This document shows positions 1-8,045 of a stretch of DNA of 32,508 bases, one piece after another. Made by a program: the position numbers and the translations under genes. Under the pieces are notes generated by a model. It was not told the DNA's origin. It saw nothing but the letters and a program-made list of their open reading frames with translations, and ran no database searches. Numbering within the stretch: the first letter of the stretch is position 1; every line of letters starts with the position of its first letter. Source of the DNA: DATKPE01 sp033854175 (GTDB lineage: Bacteria > Bacteroidota > Ignavibacteria > UBA10030 > SZUA-254); NCBI GenBank assembly GCA_033854175.1, contig JAWOKN010000222.1:1-32508 (forward strand), in the 5' to 3' direction.

Positions 1-935
1 CATGGCTGGCGGGACAGGACTGGAATACATCGGTTGGAGTCCCGACGGGATGGAACTACTGGCTGCCGCCCAATGGCGGGAACGACGGCGTGCTGGCGAA
101 CGGGTTTGAGAATACCAGGGTCACCAACGAGACGGCCCATTCGGGACAGTATTCGCTGAAGTTCGACCTGCCGGCCGACCGCCAGACCCATGACGCATGG
201 GTCGGTACGAGAAGATACCTGCTGAACGGTCCGACCGTATTCGGATCCACAGCAAAGGGTGCACGAGATATCAGCCAGTTGTCGGATATCAAGGCCGGCG
301 ATGTGCTGCGAATCTCCATGTGGATCAAGGGAAGCAACCTGGTCCCCGATTCCGAGGCCGCCTATCCGGGGACCTGGGCCATCGGCGTGACCCCGATCTT
401 CCACACCGGTTATCTGCCGAACGATCCGTACGACGAGATCGGTGGGCACGATTACACCTTTACGCTTCCGAATACGACGTCATTCGACTGGACACAGTTC
501 TATGTCGATGTGACGGTACCGAGTAACCCCGGCGTCAAGGCGCTATCCGTGAGACCCCACGTCTATGCCCGGTTCACCGGAACGGTCTATTATGATGATA
601 TCACCGTCCAGGTCATCGGTACCTCAACAGGCGTGAAGGACGATAAAGGCATTCCGAAGACCTTCGAGCTGAGCAACAACTATCCGAATCCTTTCAACCC
701 GACGACGAACATTGAATTCGGGGTTCCGCGTGCGGCTGAAGGATCGATCGCCGTCTATAACATCCTCGGTCAGGAGGTCCGGACGCTTCTTTCCGGCACG
801 CTCTCTCCCGGATATCATACGGTGATCTGGGACGGGCGGGATGCAAACGGAAACAGCGTGAACTCAGGTGTGTATTTCTACCGCCTGAATGTCGGCGCTA
901 CCTCCATCGTAAAGAAAATGCTGTTCCTGAAATAA
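1..935 (+). CDS. Secreted T9SS cargo with carbohydrate-binding-like domain (5' truncated)
   Basis: The reading frame is open from the first bases of the window (codons in phase with position 3) to the TAA at 933-935, so only the C-terminal 310 or so residues are present. The visible part starts with a Trp-rich stretch (GWNYWLPPNGG) followed by VTNETAHSGQYSLKFDLP, the pattern of a CBM4/9-type galactose-binding-like beta-sandwich. The last 85 or so residues are a typical T9SS type A sorting domain: NNYPNPFNP, then VYNILGQEVRTL, then NSGVYFYRLNVG, ending KKMLFLK. By family knowledge such domains direct export through the type IX system and surface attachment or release. A catalytic domain may lie upstream outside the window. 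It is followed by an intrinsic terminator, so it is probably not part of the next transcription unit. The specific ligand is unknown. Confidence 0.85.
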   Translation, partial: WLAGQDWNTSVGVPTGWNYWLPPNGGNDGVLANGFENTRVTNETAHSGQYSLKFDLPADRQTHDAWVGTRRYLLNGPTVFGSTAKGARDISQLSDIKAGDVLRISMWIKGSNLVPDSEAAYPGTWAIGVTPIFHTGYLPNDPYDEIGGHDYTFTLPNTTSFDWTQFYVDVTVPSNPGVKALSVRPHVYARFTGTVYYDDITVQVIGTSTGVKDDKGIPKTFELSNNYPNPFNPTTNIEFGVPRAAEGSIAVYNILGQEVRTLLSGTLSPGYHTVIWDGRDANGNSVNSGVYFYRLNVGATSIVKKMLFLK

Positions 936-943
936 CAATGTCC

Positions 944-983
944 GGCGGGGATACTCACGTCGAGTATCCCCGCCCGTATTTTA
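944..983 (+). terminator. Rho-independent terminator
   Basis: A perfect 13-bp stem (944-956 GGCGGGGATACTC pairing with 962-974) closes a 5-nt loop (957-961) and is followed by a T-rich stretch at 977-983. It lies 9 nt after the stop codon of the preceding T9SS gene and is the clearest terminator in the window. It separates that gene from the receptor gene starting at 999. Confidence 0.88.
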
Positions 984-998
984 TCAATCGGATCTTCT

Positions 999-3716
999 AT
1001 GCTATCGTTGCATGACCGGATCTGTGCCCTTGTGGGTGTGTGTGCAGCCTGTCTGGTTTTTTCGACGATCGTATTTTCCGGGACGACAGGAAAGATCGCC
1101 GGCAAGGTCACCGACGCTTCAACCAGGGACCCGCTGGTCGGGGTGAACGTCGTTATTCCCAACACCTCTCTCGGCGCATCGACGGATGTTGACGGGAATT
1201 ACTTTATCGTCAACCTCCCTCCCGGGAAATACCAGGTGAAGGCATCCGCAGTCGGCTACGCGTCCGTCACCGTCGCCGATATCCTCGTGTCGATCGATCA
1301 GACCACGAAGATAGATTTTCAGCTGCAGTCTCAGGCCGTCGAGGTCGGCGCTGTCGAGATCACCGCAACCCGGCCACTCGTCCAGCGCGATCTCACCTCC
1401 ACAACCTCTACGGTGACGCGTGAACAGATTGCCGCACTTCCCGTCGAGGATGTCCAGGCCCTCGTCAACCTTCAGGCGGGTGTCGTCGACGGGCACTTCC
1501 GCGGCGGCCGGAGCGATGAAGTGAAATACCTCGTGGACGGCGTCGAGGTCAATGACGTATTTTCCGGTACATCGACGCTCGAACCGGAGGTCAACAGCAT
1601 TCAGGAAGTACAGGTAACCAGCGGCACGTTCAACGCCGAGTACGGGGAAGCGCTTTCCGGGATCGTCAATCAGGTCACAAAAGCACCCGGCGATAATTAT
1701 TCCGGAAGTCTCTCCGCCTACACGGGCGATTATCTCACCACCCGCACCGGTCTCTACAGGGACATCGGCCATATCTCGCCCGCCGATCTCTACAATTTCG
1801 AGGGCTCCATCGGCGGACCGGTACCGTCCATCGGACGTGCACTGAAGTTTTATTTCTCGGGACGGCATATCTATGACGACGGATACCTCTATGGCAAACG
1901 GGTTTTTAATCCATGGGATTCATCCAATTTTAACGCGACCAATCCCGCGGACTGGCACATCGGCGCGACGGGGGACGGAAAGTATGTTCCGATGAATTAC
2001 TCGGACCGCTCCACACTCCAGGCAAAACTCGCCATCGGCCTTCCGAATTCGCGTACACTCACACTCCAGGGGCTCTATCAGCAGAATGATTACCGCGTCT
2101 ACGATCAGGCCTATGTCCTCGACCCCGACGGGGATTATAAATACCACCAGAAGAGCTTCCTCGGAACATTGATGTATACGCATGTCATCAGTAACGCGGC
2201 GTTTATCGATTTCCGGGGTTCTGCATTTATTTCCGACTATCATCAGTCCGTCTACGATAATCCCGTCGGTCCCGACGGGATCATCCAGGTCGACCCGCGT
2301 TATGTATCGCCCGATTTTGTGTCCCAACAGGGTCTGGGTCCGAACGCGTTCCTCGTCTCGGGCACCCAGAACTGGGATTTCCGGCACCATACAATCACCT
2401 GGTCGGGTAAAATCGATCTCACCGACCAGATCAACCAACAGCACCAGATCAAAACCGGCGCCGAAGCACAGTACTATACCCTCCGCTACCAGGATTTTCA
2501 GGTGCATGTCGATGCGACCACCAATTTTGTCCCGTCGCTTCCCAAGTACGGGAGCTTCGACTTCAATGTCTATAAAAATCATCCCTACGAGATTGCCGCC
2601 TATATCCAGGATAAAATCGAGCTCGACTATCTTGTCCTCAATGCCGGGATCCGGTTCGATTATTTCCAGCCGGACGGGGATGTTCTCATTAACCCGAACA
2701 ACATTCAGGCCCTCGATAGCCTCTATCCGCCGTTCCCAAGCCAGTACCTCCGGCGGGCGAGCTCAAAATCCCAGGTCAGCCCCCGTATCGGCCTCTCCTA
2801 CCCGATCACCGACAGGGGAGCGGTCCACATATCCTACGGGCACTTTTTCCAGATGCCGGCCTTCGATTTCCTGTACAAAAATCCAAATTTCCGAATACCC
2901 GGCACCGGGAACTTTCCCGATTTTGTCGGCTCGGTCATCGGTAACGCCGACCTCCAGCCACAACGCACGACGATGTATGAAATCGGCCTCCAGCAGGAGA
3001 TCTTCGAGAATGTCGGGGTCACACTGACAGGCTACTATAAGGATATACGGAATCTCCTCGGTATCGAGAATTTTTATAAGGGGAATGTCAGGAAATTCGG
3101 CGAATATATTAATCATGACTACGGCGATGTCAGGGGTATCACCGTATCATTCGAACGCCGCCTCGTCGGCGGCTTCGGCGCGACGATCGACTATACCTTC
3201 CAGGTAGCCCAGGGGAGCGCCTCCGATCCGAATGAAGATTTTAACAAGGCCCAGGCAACTCCCCCCATCCCGATCAATCTGTCCCTGGTGCCTCTCAGCT
3301 GGGACCGCCGGCATGCGCTCAATTTTACCGTGACCGCAGGATCGCCCCACACGATCCTCGCAAGCCTCATCGGAAAGCTTGGATCCGGCCTTCCCTATAC
3401 CCCGTCTCTCGAGAATCAGAGGACAGGCCTCGAAAACAGCGCCAATATGCCGACCTATTTCAATGCGGATCTCTATCTTACGAGGGATATCATACTCTTC
3501 GATCTTCCCTTTTCATTATTCATCAAGGTGTATAACGTGTTCGATACACCGAGCGAAATCAACGTGTTCACCGATTCAGGCCGCGCGGGTTATACGATCC
3601 AACTGACACAGGCCCAGCCCCCCCACGGGGTGAATACCCTTGCGGACTATTTTACAAGGCCTGATTACTATTCCCCGCCCCGCCAGGTGATTCTCGGCGC
3701 GACGATATCATTTTGA
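999..3716 (+). CDS. TonB-dependent outer-membrane receptor with carboxypeptidase-regulatory-like domain
   Basis: This 905-residue outer-membrane active transporter takes up a ligand with energy from TonB/ExbBD. Residues 1-28 look like a signal peptide. About 30-120 form a carboxypeptidase-regulatory-like beta-sandwich (GKIAGKVTDASTRDPLVGVN, then DGNYFIVNLPPGKYQV), the N-terminal extension usual in SusC-like receptors. About 122-230 form the plug, with FRGGRSDEVKYLVDGVEVND and the EYGEALSGIVNQVTK strand. The rest is a beta-barrel ending in a C-terminal Phe (LGATISF), as expected for BAM-inserted proteins. It is the first gene of the long operon. The substrate is inferred from downstream GH2/GH130 enzymes to be a beta-mannose-containing oligosaccharide. 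No SusD gene follows; the next gene encodes a different large exported protein. The start at 999 gives a good signal peptide, but no clear ribosome binding site is seen. Confidence 0.92.
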   Translation: MLSLHDRICALVGVCAACLVFSTIVFSGTTGKIAGKVTDASTRDPLVGVNVVIPNTSLGASTDVDGNYFIVNLPPGKYQVKASAVGYASVTVADILVSIDQTTKIDFQLQSQAVEVGAVEITATRPLVQRDLTSTTSTVTREQIAALPVEDVQALVNLQAGVVDGHFRGGRSDEVKYLVDGVEVNDVFSGTSTLEPEVNSIQEVQVTSGTFNAEYGEALSGIVNQVTKAPGDNYSGSLSAYTGDYLTTRTGLYRDIGHISPADLYNFEGSIGGPVPSIGRALKFYFSGRHIYDDGYLYGKRVFNPWDSSNFNATNPADWHIGATGDGKYVPMNYSDRSTLQAKLAIGLPNSRTLTLQGLYQQNDYRVYDQAYVLDPDGDYKYHQKSFLGTLMYTHVISNAAFIDFRGSAFISDYHQSVYDNPVGPDGIIQVDPRYVSPDFVSQQGLGPNAFLVSGTQNWDFRHHTITWSGKIDLTDQINQQHQIKTGAEAQYYTLRYQDFQVHVDATTNFVPSLPKYGSFDFNVYKNHPYEIAAYIQDKIELDYLVLNAGIRFDYFQPDGDVLINPNNIQALDSLYPPFPSQYLRRASSKSQVSPRIGLSYPITDRGAVHISYGHFFQMPAFDFLYKNPNFRIPGTGNFPDFVGSVIGNADLQPQRTTMYEIGLQQEIFENVGVTLTGYYKDIRNLLGIENFYKGNVRKFGEYINHDYGDVRGITVSFERRLVGGFGATIDYTFQVAQGSASDPNEDFNKAQATPPIPINLSLVPLSWDRRHALNFTVTAGSPHTILASLIGKLGSGLPYTPSLENQRTGLENSANMPTYFNADLYLTRDIILFDLPFSLFIKVYNVFDTPSEINVFTDSGRAGYTIQLTQAQPPHGVNTLADYFTRPDYYSPPRQVILGATISF

Positions 3717-3720
3717 GGAG
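3715..3720 (+). promoter_or_regulatory. Ribosome binding site GAGGAG choosing ATG 3726
   Basis: GAGGAG overlaps the TGA stop of the receptor gene and sits 5 nt before ATG 3726. It also overlaps a possible GTG start at 3720, so the ATG is the better choice. The arrangement implies translational coupling with the receptor gene. Confidence 0.7.
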
Positions 3721-3725
3721 TGACA

Positions 3726-6700
3726 ATGGGGTCTCGGACGATCAACATATTTGCCGGCTCGCTTCTCTGCTTCTCCATCATTACCACACTCCCCTCCGCC
3801 GCCCAGATCGTGGTCGATAAAAACAAGGGGACCCACTATGAGGCGCGGAAAGGGCTGATGGACGGAAACCTCGTCTCCACCATCTATTATAACTTCGGGG
3901 AGATTGCCGATTGGCTGAATGATCCGACACGCAGCGGCGTCTGGCCGAAGGGAACAAATCATACCTATATCGACGGCGTTGCCATTATCGTCCAGGCGGA
4001 AACACAGGACCCGCAGGGTAATATCATCCACCCGCTGGAAACGAACTATTATGAGTATACCCGGCATGATCCCGCCACCGGCGTGACCTACGGCTGGTGG
4101 CCGCTTCCGAACTATGCGGCAAGGTTCCAGTCCTCACCCGCCCAGAGCACCGAACCCGAAACATGGCCCCCCCACTGGCCCGACCGGCCCCCCGACTGGG
4201 ATGGCTACTGGGACGGATATTTCGGGAAAAATGTCCAGAATGCCGATCTGGAGAGTTTCTTCGTCTTTGACGACAACGAAGACCGCGATTATATCCTGAA
4301 CCACCATTTCTACCCCGACAGAGAAGACTCGACACGCGGCGGCCTCGGGATGCAGGTCCGCGGCCGCGGTTTCCAGTGGTCACAGGTCCTGGCCGAGGAT
4401 GTGATCTTCTGGCTCTATGAGATTACGAACATGGGGACCACCGATTATTCAAAGACCCTCTTTGCTCAGTATGTGGATTGGGGGATAGGCGGACACGACA
4501 ACTCCTCCAACAACGCGGGGGATTATAACAGCAGCCTGAATCTCTCCTACGCCTGGTCGACAGTCTCCTACGGAAGTCCCGGACACTGGAGCCCCGTCGG
4601 CTATTGCGGATACGCGTTCCTGGAGAGCCCCGGCATCCCGGACGATAACAGGGATAATGATCACGACGGTCTGACCGACGAGCGCAGGGACAATCTTGCC
4701 AAGGTGTTCATCACCGATCCGAACCAGGATCCCTTCCTGCGCGATGTCCAGACCGATACCAATACGTTCCGCCAGTTTTATGGATACTCCTGGAAGCCTC
4801 ACTGGGATGCGGATGAAAACTGCAACTGGCGACCCTATACCGATCTCAACCATAACGGGAAATGGGATCCTGGTGAACCGCTCAATGACGACGTCGGTAC
4901 CGACGGCATCGGTCCCCTCGATGAGGGGTATACCGGACCCGACCCCGACGGGAGCGAGGGGAACGGCAGGCCCGATCAGGGCGAACCGAATTTCGGGATC
5001 CTCGACAAGGATGAATCGGACCAGCTCGGCCTGACCGGATTCCTGATCGCCGCAGTCCATACCTATGACCTGAACAACGATGAGCGCGACTGGACCGCCC
5101 TCTCGGCACTCCCTCAACCCCATGGTCAGCAGCTGGCAGGCGTCAACCTCGCAAACTATTTTTCAAGCTACATTTTCCACCTCAACGGGCGGGATACCTA
5201 TTCCATGCGGACCGGCACGACCCAGCAGACCGGAGAAACCGAACGGTTTTCCATGGGGCTGATTTTCGGGCTGAGCGCCGATGACCTGTTTCTGCGGAAA
5301 AAAACCGTCCAGCAGATCTATAACGCGAACTACCACTTCGCAAAACCGCCCGATAAACCCACGGTGAAGGCGATCGCCGGCGACCGCCGGGTTACCCTCT
5401 ACTGGGATAACCGCGCCGAGTTCACCTTTGACGCGTTTTATCAGAAATATAATTTTGAAGGGTACCGCGTCTATCGGAGCACCGAGCCGAATTTCCTCCA
5501 GACACAAATCATTACCGATGCGTTCGGCAGACCGACCTACCGCCAACCCATCGCCCAGTTCGATCTCATTGACGGCGTGGAGGGGCTCGCACCCATCGGC
5601 ATCAACGGCGCCTACTTCTACCTCGGCGACGATTCGGGCCTCCAGCATTCATTCATCGATACCACGGTCGAGAACGGCGTCACCTATTATTACGCGGTCT
5701 GCGCGTACGATCAGGGCTTCGTCACCACCAATATCGAGGGGCAGGTTCTGGGGATCCCCCCGAGCGAGACGACAAGCATTATCAAGATCGATGTCAACGG
5801 GAATGTCAAAACCGATATCAATACCGCCATCGTCGTTCCCCGGGCACCCGCTGCAGGATACATCCCCCCGAACGTCGCGAGCTATGTCGCGAGCGGACCA
5901 GCAACCGGTTCGGTCAGCGTTGACATTCTCGATCCCGATTCGCTCCGCGACGGACATACCTTCAGGCTGGAATTTCAGGACTCGACCGCATTCCACACGA
6001 ATCCCGATCCCTGGTATCAGCTCGTCGACGTGACCAACGGCGATATCCTCATCCCCGAGCGCCGGATAGCTTCGGTTCCGGAACAGACGTCGGTCGTCCA
6101 CGGGTTCGTCCTGAATATCACGAACGATTCGACGGTGGCCATCGATCAGGATAAATCGATGTGGACCAAGGGGAATACGAACAATTTCACCCAGGTCGGT
6201 TTCGACTCCAGATATGCGGGAGCCTATGGGACCAGGAGGGTAAACTACCCGGCCGATTTCGATGTCACGATCACCAATCCCGGCCAGGGGGATTCATCAT
6301 TTCCCGCATCAAGCTTCAGCCAGCCCATACCCTCAAATATCATTCTCAGCAATATCACGGAAAATATTCCCCACATGCAGTTCATCTTCCGGGATAACAA
6401 TAATGACGGTATCTTCAACGCCGGCGACGCCATTTTTATCGTCTGCGGGGACTCGGCGGGGAAGATGGCAACGGATTTTCCGAGTGCCAGGAAGAGCTGG
6501 TCGGTCTCGCTTCTCAAGGATACACTGATCCCGGATGCACAGCAGCGGTCCCCCCAGCCGGGGGATGTTTTCCACATCGTGACGAAGAAACCGTTCCGCA
6601 CGAACGAGTATGTCCAGTTCATCACGACAAAACCACGAATCGATCTCGCCAAGGCATCCTCCGATCTGTCGAAGATCGCCGTCGTCCCGAACCCCTATGT

Positions 6701-6977
6701 GGGCGCCGCTTCCTGGGAACCTCCCCCGACATCGGTGGGGCGCGGGGACCGGAGGATCTATTTCATCCACCTTCCCCGGCAGTGCACGATCCGCATCTAT
6801 ACCATCAGCGGACACCTCGTCCAGACCCTGTCGCACAGCGGGACTATCGATGACGGACAGGAGTCTTGGGACCTCGTCTCGAAGGACGGAATGGATGTCT
6901 CCTTCGGCGTTTATATGTTTCAGGTCGATGCACCGGGTATAGGTACGCATGTCGATAAATTTGCTGTCATAAAATAG
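3726..6977 (+). CDS. Large exported TBDR-partner protein with divergent C-terminal sorting-like domain
   Basis: This protein of 1083 residues has a cleavable signal peptide (hydrophobic stretch to about residue 28, ending TLPSAAQ) and no lipobox cysteine. No family is recognised with confidence. Visible parts are an aromatic/acidic N-terminal half with many Asp/Asn-rich loops resembling calcium-binding turns (DDNRDNDHDGLTDE, DLNHNGKWDPGEPLNDD, DNNNDGIFNAGD), a fibronectin-III-like stretch near 540-690 (PTVKAIAGDRRVTLYWDN, then YRVYRSTEP), and a C-terminal domain beginning IAVVPNPYVG and ending GVYMFQVDAPG...KFAVIK. The last resembles a divergent T9SS/FlgD-Ig-like sorting domain. From its place between a TonB-dependent receptor and a PorV-like protein I infer a surface or periplasmic partner of the receptor, possibly doing the job SusD does elsewhere. 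It has no sequence resemblance to SusD that I can see. Confidence 0.78.
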   Translation: MGSRTINIFAGSLLCFSIITTLPSAAQIVVDKNKGTHYEARKGLMDGNLVSTIYYNFGEIADWLNDPTRSGVWPKGTNHTYIDGVAIIVQAETQDPQGNIIHPLETNYYEYTRHDPATGVTYGWWPLPNYAARFQSSPAQSTEPETWPPHWPDRPPDWDGYWDGYFGKNVQNADLESFFVFDDNEDRDYILNHHFYPDREDSTRGGLGMQVRGRGFQWSQVLAEDVIFWLYEITNMGTTDYSKTLFAQYVDWGIGGHDNSSNNAGDYNSSLNLSYAWSTVSYGSPGHWSPVGYCGYAFLESPGIPDDNRDNDHDGLTDERRDNLAKVFITDPNQDPFLRDVQTDTNTFRQFYGYSWKPHWDADENCNWRPYTDLNHNGKWDPGEPLNDDVGTDGIGPLDEGYTGPDPDGSEGNGRPDQGEPNFGILDKDESDQLGLTGFLIAAVHTYDLNNDERDWTALSALPQPHGQQLAGVNLANYFSSYIFHLNGRDTYSMRTGTTQQTGETERFSMGLIFGLSADDLFLRKKTVQQIYNANYHFAKPPDKPTVKAIAGDRRVTLYWDNRAEFTFDAFYQKYNFEGYRVYRSTEPNFLQTQIITDAFGRPTYRQPIAQFDLIDGVEGLAPIGINGAYFYLGDDSGLQHSFIDTTVENGVTYYYAVCAYDQGFVTTNIEGQVLGIPPSETTSIIKIDVNGNVKTDINTAIVVPRAPAAGYIPPNVASYVASGPATGSVSVDILDPDSLRDGHTFRLEFQDSTAFHTNPDPWYQLVDVTNGDILIPERRIASVPEQTSVVHGFVLNITNDSTVAIDQDKSMWTKGNTNNFTQVGFDSRYAGAYGTRRVNYPADFDVTITNPGQGDSSFPASSFSQPIPSNIILSNITENIPHMQFIFRDNNNDGIFNAGDAIFIVCGDSAGKMATDFPSARKSWSVSLLKDTLIPDAQQRSPQPGDVFHIVTKKPFRTNEYVQFITTKPRIDLAKASSDLSKIAVVPNPYVGAASWEPPPTSVGRGDRRIYFIHLPRQCTIRIYTISGHLVQTLSHSGTIDDGQESWDLVSKDGMDVSFGVYMFQVDAPGIGTHVDKFAVIK

Positions 6978-6980
6978 GAG
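6976..6980 (+). promoter_or_regulatory. Ribosome binding site AGGAG for the PorV-like gene
   Basis: AGGAG overlaps the TAG stop (6975-6977) of the upstream gene and lies 6 nt before ATG 6987, supporting that start and coupled translation. Confidence 0.65.
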
Positions 6981-6986
6981 ACGGCC

Positions 6987-8033
6987 ATGAGAATACACCC
7001 CGCTAGATGCCTGACTCTGCCTCTCCTCGTCATCTGTGCAGCCCTGACCGCAATGGCGCAGACAACCAATACCGACGTGTCGAAAACAGGAACGAGCGCG
7101 GCCACGTTCCTCGAGATCCCGGTGGGCGCATCGGCAATCGGCATGGGGAGCGCATTTGTGAGCGTCGCCGATGATGCCACCTCCCTCTACTGGAATCCCG
7201 CACGCATTACCTCGCAGTCCCAGTACAATTTCGTCGCCGTCCATACAAACTGGGTCGTTGATACGAAGTTCGACTTCGGAGGCCTCATCCTCCCCCTGGG
7301 CGAAATCGGTTCGCTCGGAGTCAGCCTCACCATGCTGACGATGGGGGATATGAAGGTCCGGACCGTCGATCAGCCCGAAGGGACAGGCGAGTATTTTACG
7401 GCGGGCGATCTTGCCATCGGCCTCACCTATGCCCGCAAGCTCTCGGACAGGTTTTCCGTCGGCTTCACCGGCAAGTTCATCCAGGAGACTATATGGCATG
7501 AACAGGCTTCCGCATTCGCCCTGGACGTTGGAACCACCTTCAGGACTGACCTGTTCGGTGGTCTGACGATCGCAGCCGTTCTGATGAATTTCGGAACACC
7601 CATGCAGCTCTCGGGCCGCGACACCAGACAGTTCATCAGCGTCGACCCGGCGAATTCCGGCTCGAATTTCCAGATACCGAGCGATATCGAGATGGATTCC
7701 TGGTCCCTTCCGCTACTTTTCCAGTTCGGGATCTCCACAAATGTCGTCCGCCAGGAAAACTACCGCTGGACGGTCGCCGCCGATGCCCTCCACCCGAACG
7801 ATAACTACGAGAGCATGAACCTGGGCACGGAATTTTCCTACCAGGAGAGCATCTTCCTCCGCGGCGGCTACGAGTCCCTGTTTCTGCCCGATGCGGAGGG
7901 CGGGGCGTGTTTCGGAGTCGGGGTGAATTCGAAAAACCTTTCGGGCAGTTTCGCCGTGGCGTTTGAGTACGCGTATCGCAGTATGGGCCGCCTCGAGAAT
8001 ACTCATACGTTTTCCATAGGCATCGCGTTCTGA
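6987..8033 (+). CDS. PorV/PorQ-family outer-membrane beta-barrel protein
   Basis: This 348-residue protein has a signal peptide (to about TAMAQ, residue 25), then the family hallmark FLEIPVGASAIGMGSAFVSVADDATSLYWNPA, and alternating beta-strands to a C-terminal Phe (FSIGIAF). The family (PorV/PorQ, UPF0164) forms FadL-like barrels in the outer membrane. In T9SS bacteria PorV shuttles cargo from the translocon to the attachment complex. Many genomes of this group carry several paralogues beside receptor genes, so this copy may be a dedicated accessory for the products of this locus rather than the core T9SS subunit. It lies 9 nt after the partner gene and 12 nt before the SurA-like gene. Family assignment is firm; the exact role is inferred from position. 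Confidence 0.85.
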   Translation: MRIHPARCLTLPLLVICAALTAMAQTTNTDVSKTGTSAATFLEIPVGASAIGMGSAFVSVADDATSLYWNPARITSQSQYNFVAVHTNWVVDTKFDFGGLILPLGEIGSLGVSLTMLTMGDMKVRTVDQPEGTGEYFTAGDLAIGLTYARKLSDRFSVGFTGKFIQETIWHEQASAFALDVGTTFRTDLFGGLTIAAVLMNFGTPMQLSGRDTRQFISVDPANSGSNFQIPSDIEMDSWSLPLLFQFGISTNVVRQENYRWTVAADALHPNDNYESMNLGTEFSYQESIFLRGGYESLFLPDAEGGACFGVGVNSKNLSGSFAVAFEYAYRSMGRLENTHTFSIGIAF

Positions 8034-8045
8034 TCCGTAATCCGT

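Noticed and set aside
3726..6977. SusD homologue
   Set aside because: It is about twice the usual SusD length, lacks a lipobox cysteine and shows no TPR-like helical pattern; only the position is SusD-like.
6333..7499. Long antisense open frame (388 codons) across two genes
   Set aside because: It lies opposite the large partner gene and the PorV-like gene, has an Asp/Gly/Arg-rich composition typical of GC-rich shadow frames, and shows no domain.
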